Origin: Caballeronia ptereochthonis
GTDB taxonomy: Bacteria > Pseudomonadota > Gammaproteobacteria > Burkholderiales > Burkholderiaceae
Assembly (NCBI RefSeq): GCF_001545075.1
Contig: NZ_FCOB02000028.1
Span: forward strand, 38,959-102,958
Length of the DNA stretch: 64,000 bases
Direction: 5' to 3'
Positions within the stretch are counted from its first letter, which is position 1, and each line of letters starts with the position of its first letter. The translations under genes and the position numbers were made by a program. The notes below the pieces were generated by a model. That model had not been told where the DNA came from. It saw nothing but the letters and a program-made list of their open reading frames with translations, and did not search any database. Positions 1 through 9,133 of the stretch are shown here, piece by piece.

Positions 1-149
1 ATGCGGCCTCCCCGCGCACCAAGCACTTCGAGGTTGGCGCCGCCTTTTATCTGAAAAGTCACGTCAAACGTGTCATCAGCAGCCGGAGTCAGGTCGACAT
101 GAATCTCGAAGCCGCGATACTCGATCACTCGGTGCATGAGAGCCTCCAT
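1..149 (-). CDS. Small hypothetical protein, C-terminus off the window
   Basis: Reading leftward from an ATG at 149, an uninterrupted frame runs off the window edge after 49 codons (MEALMHRVIEYRGFEIHVDL and onward). A second in-frame Met is at codon 5. The segment alternates hydrophobic and polar residues (YRGFEIHVDL, DTFDVTFQI), suggesting a short beta-sheet protein. I recall similar short proteins of unknown role being common in Burkholderia, but assign no function. Both the 3' end and the operon partners lie outside the window. Confidence 0.5.
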   Translation of the reverse strand, partial: MEALMHRVIEYRGFEIHVDLTPAADDTFDVTFQIKGGANLEVLGARGGR

Positions 150-697
150 TTGGTCATCCGAGGCTAACACGAAGACAACCCTCGAACAGTTTCCACAACG
201 CCAGGCCAGGTGGTCACACCTGCGTCACCACACGACCCGCAAAGGACTGCCAACCGGAGCCTTTGGAACCGCAATGACCGATTCGGTGAAGTGCGCACCG
301 ATTTTTGATGAACCAGAGAGATGTGCCGAGCGTCCGCAACCGGGCCGGATTCGCGGGGTCAAAAAAACGCATGTCAACAACAGATATTTGGCAAATTTTC
401 TCAGCGTCGGCAATACGACTTCGAAGTCATAGCCGTTTTCCTCAGAATTCGTTGTCCACTGCGACACGCATACGGCCGTCATTCGGCTTCGCCAGCGCTC
501 CGCCATCTGTTCTGAGAAATAAACCGGGCGGATCGTGGAACCGCAGCTATCAAGGCGGCGTCATCGGCACCTACAGCTTTTGCGACGCAACAACGCGTTT
601 TGGAGACCAACGGAGCGGGCACTGCAGATGCTAAGGGTCTTTATCGAAAAGCAGTAATAGAGACTTCAACAAATCGGTCGATTATGGCGGTGCTTAG
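150..697. other. Intergenic stretch, no convincing gene
   Basis: This 548-bp stretch has several open frames of 60-110 codons on both strands. None shows a recognisable motif, a good ribosome site or a composition like the neighbouring genes. It is visibly less GC-rich than its surroundings. It should hold the promoters of the leftward small gene and the rightward methyltransferase gene, but I see no clear -35/-10 pair. Confidence 0.5.
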
Positions 698-1321
698 ATG
701 AGAAGCTTGGTCCATTCAGATTGGCTGCGCCCTCTGCTACTTTTCCTCAAGGAGGCCTTGCGACACCCTTGGTCAGCGGGCGCCTTCTTCCCGAGTTCAC
801 GGCATCTCGCGGATGCCATGGCACGGCCCGTGCCGCTCAACGGTACGGGCCCTGTAGTGGAACTGGGCGCAGGCACGGGCGCGGTAACCCAGGCACTGCT
901 CGAGCGCGGCGTCCGGCCAGATCGCCTGCTCGTCGTCGAGCGTTCTCCCGCGCTCGTCGCCCATCTATCCGCGCGATTCCCGGAACTTCGAATAATTCAG
1001 GGCGATGCGCGAAACCTCGGCTTATTTTTGGCACAGGAGGGTCGAGTCGACGCCATCGTGTCGAGCGTACCGCTGCGTTCGTTGCCCTATGCCGAATCCC
1101 GTTCGATCGTAGAACACTGGCGCACCGTGCTTCCCACCGGAACCCTGATCGTCCAGTTCACTTATGCGCTGTACGGGCCGCCAAGACATCTCAGCGATGA
1201 CTTCGTTCAGTTGTCGTCCGAAGTCACGTGGCGGAACCTGCCTCCGGCCCGCATCCTTACACTCAAGTATCGCAGGCCGGACTCCGTGCCGGCCAGGATG
1301 GCGGCGGGAAGCCCGCCGTGA
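698..1321 (+). CDS. SAM-dependent methyltransferase, phospholipid N-methyltransferase-like (PmtA family)
   Basis: The 207-residue protein has a class I SAM-binding motif VELGAGTGAVT at about residues 54-64. The acidic end of the next strand follows (LLVVERSPAL), then motif IIQGDARNL and a substrate-side segment IVSSVPLRSLP. The FFPSS(R)HLADAMA segment before motif I is typical of short bacterial phosphatidylethanolamine N-methyltransferases and related rRNA-dimethylase-like proteins. A role in membrane lipid methylation is therefore likely but not proven; a small-molecule methyltransferase is the alternative. No signal peptide is visible, so it is cytosolic or peripheral to the inner membrane. 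The Shine-Dalgarno match is weak (GGCGG). It is not obviously in an operon with the Rieske gene 108 bp downstream. Confidence 0.8.
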   Translation: MRSLVHSDWLRPLLLFLKEALRHPWSAGAFFPSSRHLADAMARPVPLNGTGPVVELGAGTGAVTQALLERGVRPDRLLVVERSPALVAHLSARFPELRIIQGDARNLGLFLAQEGRVDAIVSSVPLRSLPYAESRSIVEHWRTVLPTGTLIVQFTYALYGPPRHLSDDFVQLSSEVTWRNLPPARILTLKYRRPDSVPARMAAGSPP

Positions 1322-1429
1322 TGGCAACCAGGGCGCGGTCACGTTGGCGCGTGGCGCCGACAAGACGAGTTGACACGAGATAGCAGGCTTCTACCATGTC
1401 CTTGAATGCACGCATGCGGGGGCATGTAA

Positions 1430-3223
1430 ATGGATGCACCGGACAAGGAGTTCGCGTTCGTTGGCAGCCTCGAGGATCTGAAGGCGCGGGGGCGGCTCGT
1501 CGTGCAAGGCGGCCATCGTCCGATCCTCGTCATCCATGATCGCGGGCGCGTGTTCGCCCTCGACAATCGTTGCCCGCACATGGGCTTCCCGCTCGAGCGC
1601 GGCAGCATCGAGGACGGCATCCTGACGTGTCATTGGCATCACGCCCGCTTCGATCTCGAAAGCGGCTGCACCTTCGATCTCTGGGCGGACGATATACCCG
1701 TCTGCGCGGTCGAGGTGCGCAATGGCGACGTCTGGGTAGCGACCACGTTCGGTCACCCCGATCCCGCGGCGCACTGGCGCCAGCGGCTTGCGGACGGCCT
1801 CGCACATGACCTCGATCTCGTCATCGCCAAGGCCGTGCATGGTCAGCTCGCGGCCAGCGTGCCGATGGCCGATATCGTGCGGCAGGTGGCACTGTTTGGA
1901 GCGGAGAACCGCGACGGCTGGGGCGTCGGTCTCACGATACTGACGGCGCTGGCCAATCTCTTCCCCTTCCTGCCAGATGACGGAGCCCATCTTGCGCTGT
2001 TCCATGGCGCGCGCCGCGTGGCGGCAGACTGCAACGGCGAGCCGCCTCGGCGCAAACGCGCGCCGCTCGGAAGCCGGCCGGAGCCGGCCGCACTCAGGCG
2101 CTGGCTGCGCCTCTGGACAAATGTGCGCCATCGCGAGGCGGCCGAGCGCACCTTGCTGACGGCGATGGCGGCCGGGCACTCGCCGGCGGTGCTCGCCGAT
2201 GCCCTGCTCTCGGCCGCCACCGAAAGGGCGTTTGCCGATACCGGTCATGCGCTCGACTTCATCAACAAGGCGCTCGAGTGCCTCGACCTGATCGGTTGGG
2301 AGCATGCGCCAGCTTTGCTGCCTGCCATCGTCGGCCAGATGGTGGCCGCCCGTGGCGCGGAGGAATCGACCGCCTGGCGCCAGCCCGTCGATCTGGTTGC
2401 GCTGTGCGAGGAATCGGCCGGCCGGATGCCGGAACTGTTCGCCGCCGCGCGCACCGCGCACGGATGGTCGAACCACGCAACACTCGCCCGACTGCTGCTC
2501 GGAGACGATCCGGCGAAGATCATCGATGCGCTCGAAGCGGCGATCCGCGCCGGAGCAGCTCCGGCCGACCTCGGACGATCCCTCGCTTACGGAGCGGCGC
2601 TGCGGGTGGCGCGCTTCGGCAATGCCAACGAGCACGCCGACTGGGAGACGGCGCACCATGTCTTCACTTACGCCAACGCGGTCCATCAGATGCTCAGGCG
2701 GATCGAGACCGCCGACATCGACGGCTACGTCACGGCCGCGCGCGGCGTCATGCACGGAGCCATGGCGCTTTACCTGTCCCGCTATCTGAATGTTCCGCCG
2801 GCCCGCATCCCCGGCGAGGACGGCGACCGGTTCGACGACCTCCCGGCCGATGCGCAGGCGATCCGCACCGCCTTGCTCGATGCCTTCGACAGGCAGCGAC
2901 AGGTCGATCTGGCCGCAAGGCTGGTGGCGCGACATCTCACGCTCGGCCATCCGCCCGAGCCGCTGATCGCCACGCTCGCGCTTGCCGTGCTCCGCGAGGA
3001 CGCCGGCTTCCACGCCTATCAGATACTGGAGGCCGGAATCCGGCAGTTTGCCGTGTGGGGCAATAACGACGAGGGCCGCCATGTCCTCATTGCGGTCGCG
3101 CGCTATCTCGCCGCCCATTCACCGACCGAACGCGCGGCGCTGCAGACCGCGGACATCGCCGGGCGCCTGATGCGGGGCGTCGCGATCCATCAGGCCACCG
3201 GCGCTAGCGCCGCGTCGGATTGA
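1430..3223 (+). CDS. Rieske [2Fe-2S] protein fused to a long helical repeat domain
   Basis: The 597-residue protein starts with a Rieske domain of about 105 residues. Its cluster ligands are visible as C48-P-H50 and C67-H-W-H70. About 490 mainly helical residues of no named family that I can assign follow. Within this part I see three similar units at about 242-286, 368-424 and 498-540. Each has the pattern 'Leu...Gly-x-x-Pro...Leu...Asp...His...Ala', with Asp/His at D270/H273, D404/H409-H410 and D524/H528. No mononuclear-iron ring-hydroxylase motif (D/E-x3-D-x2-H-x4-H) is evident, so this is not a standard ring-hydroxylating alpha subunit. The protein probably passes electrons to, or regulates, a catalytic unit in its own C-terminal part. 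The gene overlaps the convergent MFS gene by 20 bp. Confidence 0.8.
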   Translation: MDAPDKEFAFVGSLEDLKARGRLVVQGGHRPILVIHDRGRVFALDNRCPHMGFPLERGSIEDGILTCHWHHARFDLESGCTFDLWADDIPVCAVEVRNGDVWVATTFGHPDPAAHWRQRLADGLAHDLDLVIAKAVHGQLAASVPMADIVRQVALFGAENRDGWGVGLTILTALANLFPFLPDDGAHLALFHGARRVAADCNGEPPRRKRAPLGSRPEPAALRRWLRLWTNVRHREAAERTLLTAMAAGHSPAVLADALLSAATERAFADTGHALDFINKALECLDLIGWEHAPALLPAIVGQMVAARGAEESTAWRQPVDLVALCEESAGRMPELFAAARTAHGWSNHATLARLLLGDDPAKIIDALEAAIRAGAAPADLGRSLAYGAALRVARFGNANEHADWETAHHVFTYANAVHQMLRRIETADIDGYVTAARGVMHGAMALYLSRYLNVPPARIPGEDGDRFDDLPADAQAIRTALLDAFDRQRQVDLAARLVARHLTLGHPPEPLIATLALAVLREDAGFHAYQILEAGIRQFAVWGNNDEGRHVLIAVARYLAAHSPTERAALQTADIAGRLMRGVAIHQATGASAASD

Positions 3224-4592
3224 ACCCGTGGCCTCGCGGAGTACGAGTGGCGGAGGCAACCGCGACCGGGTTGCGCCCAGACGCGGGAAACGCCAGCAAC
3301 AGCAATACGACGCCCGCCAGCAACACGACGGCCAGCCCGATGAGCCCGTATTGCGCGCTTCCCGTCTGCGTCTTGACCCAGCCGACGAATGCCGGGCTCA
3401 CAAAGCCGCCCGTGCCCCCGAGGCTCGTGATCATCGCGATGCCGCCCGCGGCCGAAGAGCGCGGCAGGAACGACTGCGGAATCGTCCAGAACACGACGAA
3501 ACAGCCATAGGAAGCCGCTGCCGCAAGCGCGAGCAGTCCGACGCCGACGGCCACGTGGTGGCCCGCCGCCGGCAACAGCGCAAACGCGAGCGCCGTCACC
3601 ACCGCGCTGCCCGCGACGTGCCAGCGCCGCTCCATCCGCCGGTCGGAACTTGCCCCGACGACATACGTCCCCAGCGCCGCCGCGATGAACACCAGCGCCG
3701 ACAGCAAGCCGACGTCGAGCACGCTCGCCACGCCGAGATCGCGGATGATCGTCGGCGCCCAGAAGCCGATTGCGTTGAACGGCATCATCACCGCGAAGTA
3801 GACGAGGGCCGCCAGATACACGCGCGGATTGGCGAGCGCGCCGCGCAATCCGTCCAGATGGCCGGTGTGCTTCGACTTTTCATCGGCGAGCAGCTCGCGT
3901 GCGACCAGCGCCTTTTCGCGTTCGTCGAGCCAGCGCACCTCAGCAGGCGTATCGCCGAGAAGGAAGAAGGCGAAGATGCCGAGCGTCACGGCCGGTACGC
4001 CCTCGAGCAGGAAGAGCCATTGCCAGCCGGGCATGCCGCCGACGCCCGCGAGCCGCGTCATGATGAACCCGGAGAGCGGCCCGCCGACGATTCCCGCGAC
4101 CGCGGTCGCCATCATCAGGAACGCCGTGACGCGTGCGCGCCGGGCGCCGGGAAACCAGCAGCTCAGGTAATAGATGATGCCGGGGAAAAAGCCCGCTTCG
4201 GTCACGCCGAGCAGAAAACGCATCGCGTAGAACTGCGCCGGCGTGCGCACGAACATCATGAGGCTCGACACGAGGCCCCACGCGAACATGATGCGCAACA
4301 GCGTGCGGCGCGCGCCGATGCGCTGCATCCAGAGATTGCTCGGCACCTCGAAGAGCACATAGCCCATGAAGAACAGACCGGCACCAAGGCCGTAGGTCGA
4401 TTCCGAAAAGCCGAGGTCGTGCATGAACTGCAACTTGGCGAAGCTGATGTTCACGCGGTCGATGTAGCTGATCACATAGCAGAGAAAAAGCAGCGGAATC
4501 AGCCGGTAAAACACCTTGCGATAGGTGCGCTCGATTTCAGCGGACGTATAGTCGCTCGCGCCGGTCTCACCGTTGATCGAAGAGCTATGCAT
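3204..4592 (-). CDS. MFS transporter, anion:cation symporter (ACS) type
   Basis: The 462-residue inner-membrane protein is typical of the ACS branch of the major facilitator superfamily (tartrate, phthalate, glucarate and hydroxy-acid carriers). The branch signature is clear: YVISYIDRVNISFAKLQ near the first helix, then GYVLFEVPSNLWMQRIGARR, RFLLGVTEAGFFPGIIYYL and GYCF-type helices in the second half. The ATG at 4592 begins MHSSSINGETGASDY; the frame is open far upstream, but those codons are antisense to the next gene. It lies 89 bp downstream of the acyl-CoA synthetase gene on the same strand. It may therefore import the carboxylic acid that the synthetase and dehydrogenase process (inference). 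Confidence 0.88.
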   Translation of the reverse strand: MHSSSINGETGASDYTSAEIERTYRKVFYRLIPLLFLCYVISYIDRVNISFAKLQFMHDLGFSESTYGLGAGLFFMGYVLFEVPSNLWMQRIGARRTLLRIMFAWGLVSSLMMFVRTPAQFYAMRFLLGVTEAGFFPGIIYYLSCWFPGARRARVTAFLMMATAVAGIVGGPLSGFIMTRLAGVGGMPGWQWLFLLEGVPAVTLGIFAFFLLGDTPAEVRWLDEREKALVARELLADEKSKHTGHLDGLRGALANPRVYLAALVYFAVMMPFNAIGFWAPTIIRDLGVASVLDVGLLSALVFIAAALGTYVVGASSDRRMERRWHVAGSAVVTALAFALLPAAGHHVAVGVGLLALAAAASYGCFVVFWTIPQSFLPRSSAAGGIAMITSLGGTGGFVSPAFVGWVKTQTGSAQYGLIGLAVVLLAGVVLLLLAFPASGRNPVAVASATRTPRGHGFNPTRR

Positions 4593-4681
4593 GATGGTCT
4601 CGCGAAAGGCGAATACGATGTTCGGCGGACGCCGCGACGAATGCGTGGCGTCCGGTCTCGATGCAGCCGTCCCGCGACGCC

Positions 4682-6901
4682 CTATCCGTCGACGATCGCC
4701 TGCGCGCGCTGCCCGGCTTCGGGCTCGTCTTCCCGCTCGCCCGCCGCCCTCGGCGCGCAGCGCGCGAACGCATCCCCTGCCCGCACGCCGTTGCCCGCGG
4801 GGAGGACGAAGAGCGGATTGATGTCGAATTCCTTCAGCTCCGGCGCGAGATCGAGCGCCATCGCGGACACCGCGACGATCGCATCGGCGAGCGCATCGAC
4901 ATCGCAACGCGGCTTGCCGCGCGCGCCATCGAGCATCGCGAAGGCCCGCAACTCGCGAATCATCTCGTGAGCTTGCCCGCGCGTGACCGGTGCGAGGCGC
5001 CATGCCACGTCCTTCAGCACTTCGGCATAGATGCCGCCGAGTCCGCACATGACGGCGGGCCCGAACGACGGGTCGTCGTCGATGCCGACGATCATCTCCA
5101 CTGCGTCGCTTATCTCTTCCTGCACGAGCACGCCGTCGATGCGCGCGCCGGGAACGTGCCGTCGCGCGTTCGCGACGATTTCATCGAAGGCGCTCGCGAG
5201 CATCGCCTCGTCGCGGATGCCGACACGGACCGCGCCCGCTTCCGTCTTGTGCGGGATGTCCGGCGACTGCACCTTGACGACAAGCGGAAAGCCGCTCGTC
5301 CGCGCGAACGCGCACGCCTCGTCACGGGTTTTCGCAAGCGCGCTCTTCGGCGTCCCGATGTCGTAATGTGCGAGCAAGCGCTGCGCGGCGTGCTCGGTGA
5401 GATCGGCGGGACCTTGCGCGATCAACGCGCGCGCCGTGCCGGCGCGAAGCCGGTCGGATGCGGGCGCTCGTTCGGCGCGAGCGGCCGCCCGCGTGCGCCG
5501 TGCCTGCGCGTAGTCCGACAGCACTGCGAACGCGCGCCCGCAACGCACCGGTGTTGCGTAGAGCGGCACGCCGGCCGCCTCGATCACACGATACGCTTCC
5601 GACGCCATGTCGCGGCGCGCATTCCAGGCGAGCATCAGCGGCTTGTCGGTCGCGCGATGGACGCGCACGATCGCCTCGGCCATCGCAAGCGCGACATCGC
5701 CGCTCGCCGCCGCCGCCATGATCGCGATCGAGTCGATGCCCGGATCGTCGGCGATGATCTGCAGCGCGTCCGTGAAGATCTGCGGCTCGGCGAGGATGCC
5801 CGCGGTCAGGTCGACGGGATTGGCAAGCGATGCGAACGCAGGGACGATCGGCCTGAGCGCATCGAGCGTCGCGGGCGAGAGCGGCGGCACCGACATGCCG
5901 CGTTCGCAGCACGCGTCGGTGATCAGAATGCCCGCGCCACCCGACAGCGTGACCACCGCGATCCGGTTGCCGCGCGGCAGGCGCTTCGCTTCGAAGGCTT
6001 TCGCGTAGTCGCCGAGATCGGCGACGTCGTTCACTTCGATCACGCCCGCCTGCCGGAACGCCGTGCGATAAAGCGCCGACGCGCCGCCCAGGTTCGCCGT
6101 GTGCGATGCGGCGGCCTTCGCGCCGTCGGCCGTGTTGCCGACCTTCCACGCGAGCAGCGGCTTGCCCGCATCGAGCGCGCGCGTCGCCACGCCGACGAGC
6201 CGCCGTGCGTCCTTCAACCCTTCGATGTATGCGGCGATCAGCGACGTTTCGTCGTCGTCGATGCAGGCGTCGACGAGATCGAGCAGGCTCACGTCCGCTT
6301 CGTTGCCGGTCGTGATGAAGTGGCGCAGCCCGATGCCGAGCTCGTCCGCCATCAGCAGGAGCGCGCAGCCGAAGCCGCCGCTTTGCGAGATCAGCGAGAG
6401 GCCGCCCGCGCGGTAATCGACGCCGAACGGCGCGCCGAAACCCGCGTACACGTTCGCACCGGTGCTGACGACGCCCTGGCAGTTCGGCCCGATCACGCGG
6501 ATGCCGAACTCGCCGGCCACGTCGGCGCACTCGCGCTGCAACGCTGCGCCCGCCTCGCCCGCTTCGGCAAAGCCCGAGCCGTAGACGATCGCATAGCGGA
6601 TGCCCTTCCTGCCGCACTCGCGCAGCATGTCCGGAACGCGGCGGGCGGCGACGAGAATGAGTGCGAGATCGGGCGTCCGCGGCAGGCTGACGATGTCCGG
6701 ATGGCACTCGACGCCTTCGATCGCTGCGTACTTCGGGTTGACCGGATAGAGCACGCTGCGATAGCCGTGCTGAAGAAGGAAACGCAATGGCTGGCCGCTG
6801 ATAGATTTCGGATCGTTCGACGCGCCCACGATCGCAATGGAATGCGGCGCGACCAGCCGCTCGATGTCGAGCACGCGCCGAGGATGCGTGGCGGCGCTCA
6901 T
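4682..6901 (-). CDS. Acyl-CoA synthetase, ADP/NDP-forming (acetate-CoA ligase family)
   Basis: The 739-residue fused enzyme makes an acyl-CoA from a carboxylic acid, CoA and ATP through a phospho-histidine intermediate. The domains in order are a CoA-binding domain (IAIVGASNDPKSISGQP near the start), succinyl-CoA-ligase-like domains (IGPNCQG, LISQSGGFG, FITTGNEADV), and a C-terminal ATP-grasp domain (PLVVKVQSPDIPHKTEAG, VMCGLGGIYAEVLKD). The likely phospho-histidine loop is KAAASHTANLGG. The ATG at 6901 overlaps the stop of the acyl-CoA dehydrogenase gene by four bases (ATGA), so the two are translationally coupled. The open frame continues upstream to 7942 only as antisense-type sequence inside the dehydrogenase gene. 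The substrate is unknown. Confidence 0.9.
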   Translation of the reverse strand: MSAATHPRRVLDIERLVAPHSIAIVGASNDPKSISGQPLRFLLQHGYRSVLYPVNPKYAAIEGVECHPDIVSLPRTPDLALILVAARRVPDMLRECGRKGIRYAIVYGSGFAEAGEAGAALQRECADVAGEFGIRVIGPNCQGVVSTGANVYAGFGAPFGVDYRAGGLSLISQSGGFGCALLLMADELGIGLRHFITTGNEADVSLLDLVDACIDDDETSLIAAYIEGLKDARRLVGVATRALDAGKPLLAWKVGNTADGAKAAASHTANLGGASALYRTAFRQAGVIEVNDVADLGDYAKAFEAKRLPRGNRIAVVTLSGGAGILITDACCERGMSVPPLSPATLDALRPIVPAFASLANPVDLTAGILAEPQIFTDALQIIADDPGIDSIAIMAAAASGDVALAMAEAIVRVHRATDKPLMLAWNARRDMASEAYRVIEAAGVPLYATPVRCGRAFAVLSDYAQARRTRAAARAERAPASDRLRAGTARALIAQGPADLTEHAAQRLLAHYDIGTPKSALAKTRDEACAFARTSGFPLVVKVQSPDIPHKTEAGAVRVGIRDEAMLASAFDEIVANARRHVPGARIDGVLVQEEISDAVEMIVGIDDDPSFGPAVMCGLGGIYAEVLKDVAWRLAPVTRGQAHEMIRELRAFAMLDGARGKPRCDVDALADAIVAVSAMALDLAPELKEFDINPLFVLPAGNGVRAGDAFARCAPRAAGEREDEPEAGQRAQAIVDG

Positions 6902-8106
6902 GCGGCACGCGCGGCGGTCATGGCGACGCCGTCCTCGTGCTGTGCCGCGCAAGTCTGCGCGGCGCGCCGCAGCGTGATTTTCGCGATGTTCAACTGATGG
7001 ATCTGTGTGGTGCCCTCGTAGATGCGAAACGCGCGCACGTCGCGATAGAAGCGCTCCACGGCGTTTCCGGCGAGATAGCCACGGCCGCCGAGCATCTGCA
7101 CCGCGCGATCCGCGACGCGTCCGCACATCTCGGACGCGAACATCTTGCACATCGACGCTTCCATTGCGACGTCCTCGCCGGCGTCGCGCTTGCGGGCGGT
7201 TTCGAGGATCATCGAGCGCGCGGCGTAGATCTCCGTCTGACATTCGGCGATGAGCGCCTGAATGAGCTGGAAGTCCGACACCGGCTTGCCGAACTGCTCG
7301 CGGTGCGACGCATAGGTGACGGCTTCGTCGAGCATGCGGATCGCGGGGCCCGTGCACAGCGCCGCCAGATGGATGCGCTGCTTGTTCAGCACCTTCATCG
7401 CGGTGCGAAAGCCCTGGCCTGCCACGCCGCCGATCAGATTGCCCGCGGGAACCCGGCACGCCTCGAAACGCACGTCGCCTACGGGCGAGCCTGCCTGTCC
7501 CATCTTCGCGTACGGCTCGCTCGTCGAGAGGCCGGACGTGCCGCGCTCGACGAGGAATGCGGAGATCCCGCCCGCGCCGGGCATCGAGGGATCGGTGCGC
7601 GCCATCACCGTAAAGAGGCCGGCGATCGGCGCATTCGTGATGAAGCATTTGCTGCCGTCGAGCACGTAGTGGTCGCCGTCGCGGCGGGCCGTGGTGCGAA
7701 GCGCCGTGGCGTCGGAACCCGCGTCCGGCTCGGTCAATGCGAACGCGCCCGTCAGCGCGCCCGATGCGAGCTGCGGCAAGTAGCGCCGCTTCTGGGCCTC
7801 CGTGCCATCCGCGACGAGCGCCTCGGAACCGATGCCGGTATTCGTGCCGACGCGCGCCCGAAATGCCACCGACGCCCGCGAAAGCTCGAACGCGCCGCGC
7901 ACGAGTTGTTCCGTCGTGAGGCCCGCGCCGCCGAATTCGCACGGAATGCTCCAGCCGAAATAGCCGAGCGTGCGCATGCGTTCCACGAGATCGTCCGGCA
8001 CGGCGTCCGCCTGCTCGATCTCGTTTTCACGCGGGATCGCTTCCTCGCGCACGAAACGCGCGACGTCCGCGAGCATCGCGTCGAAATCCGGGTTCCTGCT
8101 GTTCAT
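6898..8106 (-). CDS. Acyl-CoA dehydrogenase
   Basis: The 402-residue flavoprotein is predicted to introduce a double bond next to the acyl-CoA thioester. It has the family marks FALTEPDAGSD (FAD and substrate loop), CFITNAPIAG, the QFGKPVSDFQLIQ helix and the C-terminal RIYEGTTQIHQLNIAK segment. The start at 8106 (MNSRNPDFDAML) is preceded by GGAGACAGCGA, a good ribosome site. The frame opens 18 codons further up, but without such a site. It is the first gene of a two- or three-gene operon with the ADP-forming synthetase and the MFS gene. Its promoter faces the IclR gene, so control by that regulator is likely. Confidence 0.92.
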   Translation of the reverse strand: MNSRNPDFDAMLADVARFVREEAIPRENEIEQADAVPDDLVERMRTLGYFGWSIPCEFGGAGLTTEQLVRGAFELSRASVAFRARVGTNTGIGSEALVADGTEAQKRRYLPQLASGALTGAFALTEPDAGSDATALRTTARRDGDHYVLDGSKCFITNAPIAGLFTVMARTDPSMPGAGGISAFLVERGTSGLSTSEPYAKMGQAGSPVGDVRFEACRVPAGNLIGGVAGQGFRTAMKVLNKQRIHLAALCTGPAIRMLDEAVTYASHREQFGKPVSDFQLIQALIAECQTEIYAARSMILETARKRDAGEDVAMEASMCKMFASEMCGRVADRAVQMLGGRGYLAGNAVERFYRDVRAFRIYEGTTQIHQLNIAKITLRRAAQTCAAQHEDGVAMTAARAA

Positions 8107-8176
8107 TCGCTGTCTCCGTGATATAGGCCGTTTTGTGGGCCTACTATCGAACTTTTTCATCCAGATTGGCAGTTTT

Positions 8177-8213
8177 GTTCGGCTATGCTGAACACAGTTT
8201 GGATATGCGGAAC
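8177..8213. promoter_or_regulatory. Twin IclR-type operator in the divergent promoter
   Basis: Two 17-bp elements, GTTCGGCTATGCTGAAC (8177-8193) and GTTTGGATATGCGGAAC (8197-8213), share the pattern GTTYGGNTATGCNGAAC. Each has GTT(C)...GAAC ends in inverted orientation. Their starts are 20 bp apart, two helical turns. They lie between the acyl-CoA dehydrogenase start (8106) and the IclR gene start (8251). IclR-family proteins of the PobR/PcaU type bind palindromes of this kind, so these are probably the operators of the adjacent regulator. Confidence 0.65.
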
Positions 8214-8250
8214 GCGTGCGTCAGAATGAACGCAATCGAACGGAGGAAGC

Positions 8251-9099
8251 ATGGCACGCAACAATGCACCGGAAACCGAGCCGGTCGCGGGCGACTATCT
8301 GGATTCGAAGGCCCGCTACACGCCCGAGGAGTTCGACGGCGACCGCCAGTTCGCCACGACGCTCGCGCGCGGGCTCGACATCCTGCACTGCTTCACGCCG
8401 CGCGACTCCCAGCTGGGCAATGCCGAACTTGCGGCGCGCACCGGCATGACCAAGGCGACGATTTCACGCTTCACCTACACGCTGACGCGGCTCGGCTATC
8501 TGCGCGTGAACCGGATGAACAGCAAGTTTCAGCTCGGCTCGGCCGTGCTGTCGCTCGGCTATCCGCTGCTTGCGAGTCTAGCGGTGCGGCAGATCGCGCG
8601 GCCCTCGATGAAGGAACTGGCCGATCACATTCGCGGTTCGGTGTCGCTCGGCATGCGCGACCGGCTGAACGTCGTCTATCTGGAGAGCAGCCGGAGCAGC
8701 ACGCCGCTCGGCCTGCCTCCGGATATCGGCCTGAGCTATCCGATCGTGCGTACCGCGATGGGTCGCGCGCTCCTTGCCGCGCTGCCCGCCGAGCGGCGCG
8801 AAGCGCTACTCAACGAGATCGCGGTCAAGACGCCCGACGATTGGGCCACGTTTCGCGACCGCGTGCTGCGCGGCATCGACTACTTTCGGGAGCGCGGCTT
8901 TTGCGCGTCGTACGGCGATCTCCGCCGCGAAGTTCACGCGGTCGCCGTGCCGATGAAACCGGCCGCAGACGGGGAGATACTCGTGTTCAACTGCGGCGTG
9001 CCGTCGTATCTGCTGAAAGAGGGACAACTGGAAGGCGATGTCGGACCGCGCCTCGTGTCGATGGTGCGTAGCGTAGAAGGTGCAATGGGAATGTTCTAG
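8251..9099 (+). CDS. IclR-family transcriptional regulator
   Basis: The 282-residue protein has an N-terminal winged helix-turn-helix at about residues 35-95 (RGLDILHCFTP, NAELAARTGMTKATISRFTYTL) and a C-terminal IclR effector domain (RTAMGRALLAALP, VHAVAVPM). The start at 8251 follows GGAGGAAGC, a strong ribosome site. The first 30 residues before the HTH are an extension seen in beta-ketoadipate-type IclR members. It is divergent from the acyl-CoA dehydrogenase operon with two operator-like repeats between them. It therefore probably controls itself and that operon in response to an organic acid. Confidence 0.92.
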   Translation: MARNNAPETEPVAGDYLDSKARYTPEEFDGDRQFATTLARGLDILHCFTPRDSQLGNAELAARTGMTKATISRFTYTLTRLGYLRVNRMNSKFQLGSAVLSLGYPLLASLAVRQIARPSMKELADHIRGSVSLGMRDRLNVVYLESSRSSTPLGLPPDIGLSYPIVRTAMGRALLAALPAERREALLNEIAVKTPDDWATFRDRVLRGIDYFRERGFCASYGDLRREVHAVAVPMKPAADGEILVFNCGVPSYLLKEGQLEGDVGPRLVSMVRSVEGAMGMF

Positions 9100-9133
9100 C
9101 GCGCCGCCGGCATCCGGGCGGAACGCGGGCTTG

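Noticed and set aside
150..697. Open frames of 60-110 codons before the methyltransferase gene
   Set aside because: Overlapping frames on both strands without motifs, ribosome sites or typical composition; kept as unassigned sequence.
3228..4970. A 580-codon plus-strand frame across the MFS gene
   Set aside because: Antisense to clear membrane-helix coding sequence; extremely Arg/His/Glu-rich and without a family.
6902..7942. N-terminal extension of the ADP-forming acyl-CoA synthetase frame
   Set aside because: The frame is open but overlaps the acyl-CoA dehydrogenase gene; the ATGA junction at 6898-6901 and the CoA-binding domain start fit the ATG at 6901.
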